A stretch of 64,000 nucleotides of DNA from Nipponacmea schrenckii (lineage: Eukaryota > Mollusca > Gastropoda > Lottiidae). Within the stretch, counting starts at the first letter, position 1, and every line of letters starts with the position of its first letter. Below, in pieces: positions 45,091-57,099 of this stretch. Under the pieces are notes generated by a model. The model was not told the origin of the DNA. It was given only the letters and a program-made list of their open reading frames with translations, and ran no database searches. A program made the translations under genes and the position numbers. The DNA lies in assembly GCA_030562195.1 (NCBI GenBank), contig JAUJPP010000005.1:34893106-34957105 (forward strand), in the 5' to 3' direction.

Positions 45091-45963
45091 CATATATTTA
45101 AGGGTTGAAGACACGTCTTCAAGAATGACACAGTAATATTCTTTGTAATTCAATATTTAAAAACTATTCATATTATAAAGTAACTCTTGAAGCCGAACAA
45201 TACCTGACCAGTTGGACCATTAACTATAAGGATAAGAAAACATTATATAAATTCCGAACCAGATGTCATAATCTCATGATATTGGAAGGACTATGGAAAG
45301 ATTGATAAGACTCGCCCTGTATGTCCTCCATATGTATGCAGACATATATTTGATGTCTATAAAAAATCGTGAAATTTTAATATATATTTTATAGAAGAAT
45401 TTGTGCCTTGATAATGAACTGTATATTATAATTATTATTAATATTATATTGTTTATAATTGTAATGCATATTATTTTATTTTATTTACTTGGATGGTATA
45501 TATATAACTAAATTGTACATAAAAGATTGGAAACTACCTGTTCTATGGGTTTGAAGACTGTAAAAATGAAGTATTATTTTTAACTTTCCTTGATACTGTA
45601 AAAGGACTATTGTTATTATTTTTAAAACATGCGAATTCGACAAGCATTGTGGGGGGTCCTATACCTTTTCTCTATTGACCTTAAACAATAAAACTATATA
45701 CTCAAAATATATTCGGAAGAAAAAATGAATCATTTATTGGTATTCTTTGAAACCCAGAATTAATAACAACTGTTCATAAAACAATGATAAAAACAATGTT
45801 CAATCCCTTCACTGACATTATTAACAATGATAACAATAATAATAATAATACACCTCACAATATTTACAAAAATTATTCATTCTGTAAAAATATATTGTGC
45901 CTATATTTACCAAACAAATTCAACTGATGCATCAGATAGGTGATAATTTTGTATAAACTATAC

Positions 45964-46860
45964 CTTGACATAGGGCAGTGTTCGGGATTTCTGTTCTCCC
46001 AAATAAGATCAACTCTTGTCCTTTTCTGGTAGGCGGGAATACAGACTGGAAGTCTTAAAGCCACCATTTTAGACCTGGAAAGAACGTGGTTCAATGAAAA
46101 TTCGGCCTTGCGTTTTATAGACCGAAATGCCACCCGGGGCCAGGACGTTCCATTTTGTCAGCAGATGCAAAACATGTCTCTTCATATTATAATACTCGTT
46201 ATGAAACGATACCAGATCCCGGTACATTAAATATGTAAAAACTTAAATAAAATTTTAATTTTAATTTCGTGTAAGAATCCTCCAAGACGAAATATGGGAG
46301 AAACCAAATATAATTTATGCACCCGATTTAAGGCCGACAGATCAGATCTTTCTTTCGTTTTTTTCAAGAATAATTTTCTAAATGATGATTCATTGACAGA
46401 ATATCTAAATTATTGTTCTGTCGTTCCGCCAAATGGTATAAAAGGCATCCTAGAACTGATGGCTTGATATAAATACAACAAAAACTTAAATGCTTTTTGG
46501 TAAACAAATTGTAATAAACTGTAATACATTGCAAATGTTAAATAAAAAAAATGAAACTTTGATCAAATTGAAAACTTACATAAATATGAGTTGGATTTTT
46601 CACACAGACCCCGGAGACAGCATAAACATAGGCACTTCTCATGGATCTGCCACTGACGTCCGAAATAAAAGTGTGTTCTACAGTTCTAATTGGAGAAAAG
46701 TATTCTTTTTCCTGCATTTTAATTAAGTTTCCAAATAAACATTATCATTAACATTTGTGTCCAAATCATACCTTGGACAGGATTCGGGATATTTCGAAAT
46801 GACATTCGAACAGGCAGAATCGTCATGATGCATTTTTTCGTCCTTACAATGCCAAACAAT
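45964..46860 (-). other. Possible minus-strand exons, including a duplicated exon
   Basis: Three minus-strand stretches have plausible AG/GT borders and an open frame: 46860-46772, 46677-46580 and 46045-45964. The first and third look like copies of one exon. Both contain 'LFG' with 'RT', end in a similar 'NPVQ|G' or 'NTALCQ|G' with a phase-1 donor (gtatga, gtatag), and share intron sequence after the donor. The middle one reads 'HTFISDVSGRSMRSAYVY'. I do not recognise the protein. A small gene, a pseudogene, or chance are all possible. Confidence 0.3.
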
Positions 46861-46989
46861 CTGCAAGATAATAGAAAAGGGAATTTCAGTAAAGAACATA
46901 GAAGTAAGGGCAGAATTTTGTTTACATTATTGTTAGTGTTACTTAAAAAGTAAATATATATTTTTTTTGGCATATTTCACCCATACTTT

Positions 46990-48370
46990 CATCTTACTTT
47001 ATTTCCCACACTCTTTTCGACTTCTGTGCATACCTTGACTACATTTAAACGCTAGCATATAAAATTTCGTATCACATTTCCTGTTATTTTCATTATGTTC
47101 CGACACTTCAACAACCACTGGCAACAAGCAAGTTACTAATCGACCAACATAACGTACCCTCAAATGGCTTGTATTCCATCATTCTCTACACCCACCAATC
47201 GCCGTTCAACAGCCAAACCAGCCATCGATCTATCTACAACACAGCCTACCTATCCAAAGATAACTACCGGTCTAACCAACATCAGAACACCCAACGACGC
47301 CAACCAGTCCCCATAGGCAGGAAGAACCCTTTGTTAAGATTTGCAGTGTCTCCATCATTTGGCAATCCTTACACTTCAGCAGCAAGGTCAATCAGCGTTC
47401 ACCTTCAAACGCAAAGTTGAATAGTTTTATCCATCCAGCAATGAAAACATCATCTGTCGACGCGAAAATTAGATCCCACAATCAGACATGGCTCTCTTAG
47501 GTAACCCAGACTCTGACCGATCATTACAAAGTCACCCTTCAAGAGAAACTTACCAATCTTACCGTCAAAGTCCTTATCACAACCAACCTGTGGGAAACGT
47601 CTCACTCAACCTGTAATTATCAAATTTTACCAAACCATCAACGAAACCAATGTCAGAGTCACCATATCGCTACCAACTGAAATAGATATTGATCAGCATG
47701 TACCAGCGCCAAGAAGTCACCACTTTATCGAACCTTATTATTATTGAGATTCAGCGTATTCTCAGATGCACATACTTTTTCCAAACCATCCCCCAGGTTA
47801 ATGTTAATTCCTAGATCCACGTGGAAACCTCCTATGTTCACCATCCATCCTGAAATATTGAACGTATTTGCAAGTATGAATAGCCAAAGATCAAATCTTT
47901 CCATAAAACACGAGAAGCCTAATCTCAACCACGTACAACGTGAAGCGTGTCAGAAGCAGATGATCAATTGAATAATACTGTATTATTTGATTTTATCGGA
48001 GCAATTTTTTTAAGAAATTGCGAATGGTGCAAATAAAAGCACTAAATGATTGAGCTGCCTAAATTACATACTGCTGTGTAATTTGGTAACGTGGTTACAC
48101 TTTTGTATAGGTCAAGAGTTATTTGAGTGGTCTGAGTCCAACAGTTTGTTTTTAATCCAATAGATAACCTTCTATTTTCACTTTTACTGAGAAATCCCAA
48201 CATGTGGTCAAAGGACTAGCATATCCTTGTCTTCAGTAGTATGCAAGAGTCACCACGGTGTAATTTTAAATTAGTAAGTCTATTATCTCTCTTCACATCC
48301 TAAATTATCACTCCGTAAGGGATAGAGTACTCAAACAGTCTATTAAGCCAGAGAATGGACAGTGTATCTT
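46990..48370. other. Unassigned region with C-rich plus-strand coding relic
   Basis: Between about 47165 and 47970 the plus strand is unusually C-rich and reads as a Ser/Pro/Thr/Asn/Gln-rich peptide in alternating frames from ATG 47165 ('STPTNRRSTAKPAIDLSTT', then 'GRKNPLLRFAVSPSFGN' in the next frame). Several stops. It might be a gag- or ORF1-like relic. No family assignment. 47975-48370 shows nothing further. Confidence 0.3.
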
Positions 48371-50245
48371 ACTTAAGGTGCTTCGGAACCTTGCAATAAA
48401 TGAGCTGAGTCCAAAAATATTGCAAAAGCTATTTCAGTTGCAACAAGTGGCCACCTTGGATACAAAAGCTCAAAATATGCACATAAACACCAAAAACCAA
48501 ATTTTGTGAACGTTTCCCTTTAAATCATCAAATGCACTGAATGACCCCAGCTTTTTAGTCTGAAAATAAGACAAAATAACAAATCTCTAACAACAATAAT
48601 TCTCCACAAATACACATACATAATTCTTAAAAGATACACAGAAGGTAGCTCACACGTTATAGGTACATCACTCCAACCTTAGTTTTCCAATAATAGGCAC
48701 CTATAAGCCACACTTCCTTGATTTTATGGCAAGTGCAACACATGGTAAAGAAAATGGCGGACAATATGGCGGCTCTTCTGTCTGTCAAAAATGACTAAAA
48801 TGTACACTAATTCCACTGATTTCCAGAACACATACATCCATACACACAAGATTGAAGCTGGGAATCTCTTCTCTTCGGTAGTACCAAATCGCCTTACACG
48901 TATTCAACGATTATCGGTCACTAATACCAATTTTCACATCACGGTTCATATTTGTTGACACGAAGCTTCGTGCTCGATGCATAACATATCCTTGTGCATG
49001 GCAATACAACCCAAACAGTTCATATTTTTACGCTGGAAAATAAGCGTTGAAAATAATTGATTAATTGATGCTTTTAAAAAACTGACTGAAACGAAAACTT
49101 TTTTTGAAAACATCAAAACCACACAGAAGTCTTTGATGTGCGTAGGTCTTCGTTCATAGGGAGTCAATCGGTATTTCTCAAGAAAAATGTCAACATTGAT
49201 GAAATGTGAAAGATCGGGAAACTGACATGAGGTTACATTATGCAATCCTTTAACTTTGATGTACATGGAATAATACAATCAGCATAAAAAGGAAATAAAT
49301 ATCTCGAAAATAAAAGAAATTTACCTTCAAACAGGAAACCGTCAATGTAAACATACAGACCACGTGATGGTGCAAGTCTCACAAGTTTTGTTTATAAAGT
49401 TTCGAAATTATTCATCAAAAATATTTTAATGACATATTTTTATGTAAACGGTGATAATTTACCGAATAAAACATTCATATGTCATTGTAAATTTAAAAAA
49501 AAATGTTTTAGTATTTACCACAATATTTACCATAAATGGCATGTGTTTACGGAAGTCCAAAGAGGTCATAAAAATTTTGTTACACCTAAGCCTTGAGTGG
49601 ACAGATTAGGTCTACATCCTTGCCAATGAGTTACTCCTGTAAACGAACGCAAATTACAGTCAAGCTATATTCAGTTATTAACCTGAACCGTGTAAACTTT
49701 CGAAACATCACTTCCTGCAAGTTTTGGAATCATGTGGAATCAGGTGCTAGGCCCCTACGATGGGAACTATAAAATGTTTGGCCTAGGCAAGGGGCCTATC
49801 TATAAAAGTGACTTTTGAGTCCACATATAACTCAATAAGTAAATATGGACCAATGTAATATGAATATTTCTCCAAAACAAGAAATGAACAGTAAGGATTT
49901 CTTCCTCAGTGACGAATATGACAATGAGAGAAATTTTTACTTCCAGAGTCTTCCATAGTGATGGTTATTACGTCACCTCTTTGACCACGTGACGGAAGTA
50001 ACACGATTTCTCCGTGCAGCCATCTATAAAACGGCACGCGACAGCGTATTAACGTGGACTCAGTCTCCGGCAAAAAGGCCAAGAAGAACAAAAAATTAAT
50101 ACACAGAAGAAGCCAAAGCAGGTGGATCCTTACTCAACGTCTGCGATATCGTTTTTACACCATACCTACGTAGGCTTACAGGCAGTCAGCATGATAGTGT
50201 CTTAGAGCTCGCATCTCTTATACAGGTGAGGATTGCTATTCAAAA

Positions 50246-50983
50246 ATGGAAAGGAAACTTCAAAAATTTATGACCAAGGAAAGCTGCATTCCGAAGGAAG
50301 ATAAGGTTTACACACCATTACTTTTCACAGATAGCAAGGGGAATCATTTAGAGTTTAGTAGATCTAGGCCCAGATCTGCTACTGCTAGGCCTAATGACAG
50401 TAATGATGTTGAAAGACAAATTGTCATTAATTCTAAAGGAGGAAGGACTCCCATGCCCTTGACTATCTGAGATAATCTTGCAGAGGAGATTGGGTTCCAG
50501 GCTCCCCTGTGTATGCTTGGCTTGGAACCTGTGACTTGACATCCAAGGACAAATCTGGCTTTAATATCAGTCTTGTATCTTGTGACAATTCATTAGTCAG
50601 GGATATAGCTGACAAATATCAGCAGATTGTTCAAGTACCCTTACTTCTCCATATTTCTGTGGAACCAAAAGAGGTACCATAAAGATCCATCAGTTTTCGA
50701 AGACCAAGACCGCCAACTGGTAGCTCAAATTTCTCAACTGGACACATTCCTCAGATCTATAAATAATTACATTGGAAGTCATTCTCATTATTTCTACATG
50801 GATCTTTACAGGGTGTCTAAAGCGTGCAGAAAAAGAAGTACCCGTGCAGAATCTGCTCAACCAACAACTCGCCGGTATTACAGCTATTAACTGTACAAGG
50901 ATGGTATTCACCCAGGCAATTTAATTGTTAAAGTTTGGATGAAGAAGATCGCAGATCGGGCTACCAAAGACTGCTGGATCTAG
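50246..50983 (+). pseudogene. SGNH/GDSL-hydrolase-like ORF inside the TTAA-flanked transposon
   Basis: The frame starts at ATG 50246 and continues through two frame changes. Family blocks are visible in order. Block I-like 'PLLFTDSKGNHL' has the Asp-Ser of the nucleophile elbow (about 50318). A 'IVINSKGGRT' strand follows (50420). Block III-like 'YAWLGTCDLTS' (50512) has Thr-Cys-Asp where Gly-x-Asn-Asp is usual. Block V-like 'LYKDGIHPGN' (50891) has the catalytic Asp-x-x-His. SGNH hydrolases act on esters of lipids or sugars, and the fold also occurs in ORF1 of some CR1 retrotransposons. Here it lies in a TIR-bounded DNA element. Stops near 50468, 50672 and 50888 make this copy inactive. Confidence 0.6.
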
Positions 50984-51289
50984 ATTTTTGTTACCACTCG
51001 TAGGGTGTTTGAAATTGCAATCATACTGTGAGGGCGTTCTTCGCTGGTGTGGTTGTTTATTACTTTCACTCCTGCATTGGTCAATGAAGTGAAAATCCAA
51101 ATAGCTGATAAATATATCAACAAATACTGAGACTGGATATAAGCCCCTAGCAGGATTTTTAAAATAGCAATTTGATTGTACAACTCCTGTTTTGGTTACT
51201 ATCTTGTTTATCCTGAATTAGACCAAAAAGCATCATGGCTGTCAACTGAGGAAAGAGATACAGAGCATTAAATTGACCACATCACCTAA

Positions 51290-51480
51290 GACAACCACAT
51301 CTGGTTCGAAGTGGTAGCCTACAACATACACCTCCGTGCTGTATGGGGAAGTATGACGACAGGAAGTGGCAACAGCCATTTGAGTGAATGTATGGGAACA
51401 ATGGGGATTCCTAGCATGTCTACACATACTTTTTCGTCCATAGAACATGAAATTGGGAAATGGTGGTATGTTCTTATTTG
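51290..51480 (+). pseudogene. Transposase fragment (Mutator-like transposase domain type)
   Basis: The frame contains 'HLRAVWGSMTTGSGNSHLSE', 'MGTMGIPSMSTHTFSSIEH' and 'EIGKWW'. This is the N-terminal block of a domain widespread in cnidarian, mollusc and arthropod proteins under the name Mutator-like transposase: R/K-A-V-x-G-x-M-x-T-G-x-G..., then G-x-P-x-M-S. The catalytic region that should follow is missing before the right TIR. Position next to the right inverted repeat supports its being the element's own transposase. Confidence 0.55.
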
Positions 51481-52065
51481 GAAATCTTATTACTTTTGTA
51501 TTGCCGTAAATTCAGATTTTTTTCTAGGAATTAATATGGAGAACGTAATATCTCTTGCAAAAAGTGAAATCACTACATTATCTTACTGGACTGAATAGTG
51601 CCCATACACATCACCATACTATAAAAAAAAAATAGTACCGAAAAAAATGGCCGCTTTTCTTTACTGAATTTAGAAGAAATTTAAAGGCCTTTTATTAAAA
51701 TATCATTTATTTTTTCCAAATTTCACGATTGGAGTGCTGTAGTTTACATATCAGAGCTTGTGTTGACATAAGAAATAGTTATTTTAATGGACATTTTACT
51801 GGTGAATTTCTGTTGTTAGTGAATGTCTCAATTTTTTCAAATAAATGGTAATTACACCTTTCAAAAACATTTTTTTTTTTTATAAAGTTTTATTTAGGTG
51901 ATTAAACATAATAGGGCATCCATATAACACAAAATATGAAATGATAAAGGTCTAATTAAAAAGTTCACTTCAAACATTTTCAACCTATTTTGCAAGGTTC
52001 CGAAGCACCTTAAGTAATAGCCCTAATATTTAGATTATTAGTGGGTTCAGAATGTGATTTAGACT

Positions 52066-54460
52066 GTGGTAAACATACTTTACACACAATGTATTCATCA
52101 AGTGAAAACGATATATTTACAACGCAATCAACGTTTAGAAATACATCCGAAGCCAATGCATAATATTGAGTTTGAACAACCCAATTTTCAAATCCGGACA
52201 GATCATTTTTCCAATATTTCGTCTGATGATAACAAAGATGTAAAACAAGAGCACAAAGAAGATGAAAATAAGGATGTATCGAACTCTAATACCACAACAA
52301 CTAGGTTTAGCAAACCTTTGGAAAAAACTGACATAGAAACAATTGTTAACAAAGGCCTATCAGGGAAAACAGAATCAAAAACACGCTGGGCTGTAAGATT
52401 ATTTCAGTCATGGTACAAACAACGCTCAAAATGACATTAATATATTGAATTAAACAAGCCTGATTTAAACCACTACCTAACATATTTTGTTGCAGAAGTA
52501 CGAAATGAAAAAGGTGGCGAATATAACCCAAATACACTGTATGGATTAGTGATAGCAATACAAAATCATCTTCGAATAAATTGACTGTTTATTAGCCTGT
52601 TGGATGACAAAGAATTCGGTGAAATGAGAAAAGTACTGGGTGTCTATAAAACGAAGACCGAAGATGGAAGACCTCAATAAAACGAAGACCCAACTATAAA
52701 ACGAAGACCCACTCAACTATAAAACGAAGACCCAACTATAACTATCTGATACAAGATTTAAAGTGATACATTACTTAGGATTGCTGTATTTTTCTGATTA
52801 TGATTATGTCGATTAGAACTTTTCTTTCTAGATGCCACCTGTGTAATACAGAATACAATTGAAGTGAAATCTTTAGAAAATGTTTAATAGAGCTAGTCAT
52901 TTTGGCATAAAATGAAGTATGAACAAATTTTCTTTCAATGTCAGGACTTCAAAAAGAATTAGTCTTGGTATCTGATTTAATTGGGTGTGTGGTCAGCGTT
53001 AACAATTGTTTGTCCCTTTTGTTTACAGAAAAGTGCAGTAAAAGTCTGTTTCTGCTTTTCAATTGCAGATATTCTTCTTTTCCTTTTGATATGTGATCAG
53101 TTTCTGCACATTAACCTTCATTTCAAAGGCTACGTTTCCTGTTGGGATAAAGTAAAGATTTGGTGGTCTCATGGTCTCTTGGTTTTAGGCTTAACAAAAC
53201 GATAGGATAACTATATTCTCACTACCTATAATCATAACCAGTTCTATGCCATTATGAAGCTGGATGTTTCAAATCGTCTGTATAAACCGGTTACATAACC
53301 GATCACAGACACCCTTATGAAGAACTGCCATTATGAAGCTGTATGTTTCAAATCGTCTGTTAACAATTGTTTAATGATTTATCGGCTAGTATAGGCTTGG
53401 ATTCTGCGCACTTTAACATTACTTTTGTAAACATTCATCTCGGCATTTTGTCACCTCGAACTAAGGTATGTTTTGGAAAAAACGTAACACAAATATCGAT
53501 GATAGCCGTAATGAAGACAAGCGTGAGGGACAACCCTTAACACTTACATAAAAGATCATTAGGCCTAGCAATACGACGACAAAAACCGCTAATCCGGAAG
53601 CCAGTATGAAGTAGCCTAGGCCTACTTTAAATGGCAAAGTGAGACCAACAAATCTTTACTTTATCCCAACAGGAAACGTAGCCTTCCAAGTGAAGGTTAA
53701 TGTGGATAACCTGATCACATATCAACAGGTAAGAAAGAATATCTGCAATTGAAAAGCAGAAACAGACTATTACTGCACTTTTCTGTAAACAAAAGGGACA
53801 AACCGCTGACCACACACCCAATTAAATCAGATACCAAAACTAATTCTTTTTGAAGTCCTGACATTGAAGGAAAATTTGTTTATACTTCATTTTATGCCAA
53901 AATGACTAGCTCTATTAAACATTTTCTAAAGATTTCACTTCAATTGTATTCTGTATTACACAGGTGGCATCTAGAAAGAAAACTTCTAATCGACATAATC
54001 ATAATCAGAAAAATACAGCAATCCTAAGTAATGTATCACTTTAAATCTTGTATCAGATAGTTATAGTTGGGTCTTCGTTTTATAGTTGAGTGGGTCTTCG
54101 TTTTATAGTTGGGTCTTCGTTTTATAGTTGAGTGGGTCTTCGTTTTATAGTTGGGTCTTCGTTTTATAGTTGAGTGGGTCTTCGTTTTATAGTTGGGTCT
54201 TCGTTTTATAGTTGAGTGGGTCTTCGTTTAATTTTTTTTAAGTTGGGGGTCTTCGTTTTATAGTTGAATTTTGGGGGTCTTCGTTTTATAGTTGGGTCTT
54301 CGTTTTATAGAGGTCTTCCATCTTCGGTCTTCGTTTTATGGACACCCGAAAAGTACTTGATGGGAAGATGAAGGAACTGTCCAGGGCATAGGAATCAATC
54401 GAAAACAAGCAGATATAATAACTATAGAATCAAGAAGATGACCTATATGACCTAAAAAAT
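52066..54460 (+). pseudogene. Crypton-type (ZMYM/KIAA1958-like) tyrosine-recombinase relic split by a foldback element
   Basis: The 52066-52434 frame ends with 'KTRWAVRLFQSWYKQRS'. The adjoining frame continues 'LNHYLTYFVAEVRNEKGG', 'YNPNTLYGLVIAIQNHLR' and 'DDKEFGEMRKVL'. After the insertion at 52638-54347 the frame resumes with 'KVLDGKMKELS'. This is the N-terminal core-binding domain shared by Crypton recombinases and their vertebrate descendants (ZMYM2/3/4, QRICH1, KIAA1958). The catalytic tyrosine-recombinase domain was not found downstream. The 54470-55240 stretch holds nothing I can name. Inactive. Confidence 0.75.
52638..54347. mobile_element. 1.7-kb foldback element with asymmetric tandem arrays and perfect 10-bp target duplication
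   Basis: The ends are GGGTGTC..TATAAAACGAAGACC and the complement ..GGTCTTCGTTTTATGGACACCC. GAAAAGTACT occurs directly before (52628-52637) and after (54348-54357), a perfect 10-bp target duplication. The arms are inverted copies of each other over about 550 bp (52638-53190 against about 53630-54347). Each contains tandem 'ggtcttcgttttatagtt' units: 4 in the left arm, 12 in the right. The middle 440 bp is unique. ORFs at 52981-53205 and 53627-53821 are mirror images created by the arms. A 9-11 bp duplication would fit a Mutator-like or foldback transposon. Confidence 0.88.
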
Positions 54461-55249
54461 AATGGACACTTTTTAAAAATAATGGACATTTAGTGAACAA
54501 TTTTCATGAAATAATGGATGGATAAATAGCATAAAGGATGACGTCATAATTATTATTTCAGCAGCTTGTCAATCCTCCAAAAGTCTGATATGTACAACTT
54601 ATGCTCTTTTTTATCAGCTTTCCTTCAAAGTTGTAACGGTTGTTATAGTGCCAATAAGTTCGGTAACTATATGTGTGAGTTATCCGGAACCGGACAGAAT
54701 AGTAAAAGACTGTGACTCTACCTCGTAAAATTGAGGTAAACACAGAATTTAACATGAATTCTACACCCGATTGTCAACAAAAACGCTCAGTCCAACATAT
54801 GTCAGATATAGAAATAATTAATGAAACAGCATACCAAATTTATGAAGGGAAAGATGCACTGCAAGGAAGAAGGATTTGATACCAATGTTAACCCTAACAG
54901 AATACACCAAAATATCAGTAATTTTTTTCCTTTTTAAAAAAGAATACACTCCGAGGAAAACAATTTAGAACTTACTATCACTATGCTATCAATGATGTAT
55001 TTCACACCAAAATTTGGAACTAAACCATGATATTATTGAACATGAAAGTGTAACTCAGTTAAATAAAAAAATTAACAGTTTACTCCAAACAAAACTCTCT
55101 CAACATATAATTGTTTAAACTAATTGCATCCACAATCCTATTTCACTAGGGGGTTGTGTCAAAATGCTTGTACCTGTGCTTTCGTAACAACGCTTAACCA
55201 CAATGTTACAATTCACAATTACCAAGAAAAAGCAGATGCAAAACAAATG

Positions 55250-57000
55250 TCCAGTTGATCTTCTAAGTCTATAATACTTCATCAGTACTATTCCAACAGA
55301 ATGTTAAAATTGTTGCAGCTAAACCTAGAAATACAGAAGGAAGACATGGAAAGGAAAAGGCCTGAGATATGAATCTTTTCAAAACCAATGTGAAGTTGAT
55401 GAAGCTGAGAAGGAAATTGAATGCTTACATTCTCAGATCAACATTCGGATCACATTTCATCTGTTTCTGAGAGACAATCCACAGCCAAAAACATAGGGCA
55501 ATGAGGGTTTAATTGAAGATCAAAATACCAGAAATAAAACCATCTGCGGTGGCTTACTAGTACTATTGTAACCCTTGCTTTCTCAACCAAGAAGCAGCAA
55601 ACTTCCCACCAAACTATCCATAGGGTATTGGTGGCAGAGGTAGTAACATATCATCAGAATTGGCTAAATTCTCATATAATAGACTATGTGATATCTATGC
55701 TGTTAATAAGCTTTTTGCAATGATGAGCATGCAATCACAGCAGACATCGAAAAGATGGTTTACTTTTTCTTCGTCAAACAACACCAGTGAGACAACTTCT
55801 GGTACCAAGACAATAATCGGGACAAAGAAGAGTGCAGATTGTGGGTACATTATTTTAGCAAAAGTCCATCGCTAGCATTAACAGCTTATGGTTTAAGACG
55901 AGCAGTATGTTCAACATGCTCTTCTAGATATCAAAGATATTTCTATGTAGATGATCCACTTCATCACCAATTAGCAAACAAGCTGTCGATCTAATTCAAA
56001 AAACACAGTATGCCCTGAAAGGGAATGGTAACATTAGACTTCACAAGTTAAACAAATATAAAATCCTTTAAACTTTAAAATTTAGCAAAGATTTGTAAAG
56101 AACTAGGACAAGATATTTTAACAAGTTAATAAATGTCAGAAATAGTATAACCAAATAGCTTGTGCTTCTTTACCTACGCCTTTTTCTATATGTCTTATAA
56201 GCCGTGTTCTAATAATATTAAGGTGATTTAAATAACATATATATATCATATATATCTAAATGTAGACATAATGGTGTCGTGGGTATACCTGATTACGAAG
56301 CTGAATGGATAGAGTAGAAGATATCACATTACCTAGAATGCAAATGTCAACATCTGTCAGTATAACAGACAATATCTATAAATGCCATAGAAATGAAAAC
56401 AGTCAAGCACCATTTTGGATTTGTCTAAGGAAATCTAGACTATCACCTCACTAGGAAGCATGATTCCAGGATACAGATCTGGAGAAAGAGATTCGTCAAG
56501 ACGTTCGAGTTCATAAAACCAACATAGTGAACAATTTGATCCATAAAATTTTAAGATGGGCTAGATTTGTACGCGCTTCCTCATATCTCAAAATAGTTGC
56601 AAAATATTGGTAATCAAAGAGTGATGCCACCTAGAAGCATCACATCCTGAAATTAAGAATGTATCATCAGATTTGTTCAACAAAACCTTCCGCTCAGAAG
56701 AACTACGATTTCTCCATGACAAGAAACTCATTCCCAGAGAAAGTAATCTCCGTCAACTGTTTCCAGTTCTGGATAGGGATAACCTCGTCCGGATTGGTGG
56801 TAGAATTAACAAAACAACCTTAGTAAAGAATTAAAGAACCCAGTCGTCATACCTGGTAAGAGTCAAATAGCTTCATTACTTGTCACACATTTACTGAAGG
56901 CAAAATTCGAAGTAATGGTTCCTGGATCACGGAAGCTAAAAGATTTTATTGTAACGAGTCGTTATTAGGAGTAGTAACCAATGTATTATAACCAAATATG
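55250..57000 (+). pseudogene. BEL/Pao-type LTR retrotransposon pol relic
   Basis: In shifted plus frames the BEL/Pao order is readable: 'AITADIEKMVYFFFVK' (RT motif A with Asp, about 55727), 'FWYQDNNRDKEECRLWVHYF', 'SPSLALTAYGLRRAV' and 'RYFYVDDPL' (motif C YVDD, about 55940). 'AVDLIQKTQYALKGNGNIRL' follows. Then 'ILRWARFVRASSYL' (about 56550) and the integrase entry 'LFPVLDRDNLVRIGGRI' with 'NPVVIPGKSQIASLLVTHLL' (56757-56900). No LTRs or intact frame were found. Sequence identity cannot be quantified here. 56030-56440 is poorly readable. Confidence 0.75.
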
Positions 57001-57099
57001 GAAAGGCAACTAAATACACGCGTCCTATCAACGAAGTTGGGATTTTTATCAACTGAATATAATGGCTAAATATTAAGTGAGGTTTATTTTTTTATGTAT

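Larger units (their letters stand above)
38400..45690 (+). mobile_element. CR1/Jockey-like LINE with 2A peptide, split by an LTR retrotransposon
   Basis: The LINE occupies about 38400-41018 and resumes at 45096-45690. ORF1 begins near 38507 with a 2A motif, followed by a coiled-coil or RNA-binding-like stretch to about 39050. RT sequence is readable in shifted frames from 39080 to 40330: 'NQVGFRRNYSAI', 'VDLKNAFDGI' (motif A), 'LCYLLFADDM' (motif C). The C-terminal part ('ARHYNACNAAMLGECGRYPMY') runs up to 41018 and continues after the LTR element at 45096 ('RTRCHNLMILEGLW'). An AT-rich 3' UTR ends near 45690. No APE endonuclease is visible between ORF1 and RT, so an internal deletion is likely. 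Many stops; old. Confidence 0.75.
48373..52013 (+). mobile_element. 3.6-kb TTAA-flanked DNA transposon with 20-bp perfect TIRs (Kolobok-like)
   Basis: TIRs GGTGCTTCGGAACCTTGCAA (48377-48396) and its perfect complement (51990-52009) are bordered by TTAA (48373-48376, 52010-52013). Inside are two coding relics on the plus strand: an SGNH-hydrolase-like ORF (50246-50983) and a transposase-like fragment (about 51290-51480). TTAA target duplications fit Kolobok or piggyBac. The fragment resembles the domain annotated as 'Mutator-like transposase' in many invertebrate proteins, not piggyBac. The interval 48400-50200 has no recognisable gene; its short ORFs on both strands look spurious. Confidence 0.8.

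Noticed and set aside
51290..51480. Assigning the TTAA element to piggyBac
   Set aside because: The transposase fragment does not resemble a piggyBac DDD domain. Kolobok-like or Mutator-like-domain transposase fits better, though the fragment is short.
52981..53821. ORFs 'MGVWSA..CPFCLQKSAV' on plus and minus strands as a duplicated gene
   Set aside because: They are mirror images produced by the inverted arms. No start context, domain or conservation signal.
54064..54340. Short repeats 'ggtcttcgttttatag' considered as an array of regulatory sites
   Set aside because: They are subterminal repeats of the foldback element and occur inverted at its other end.
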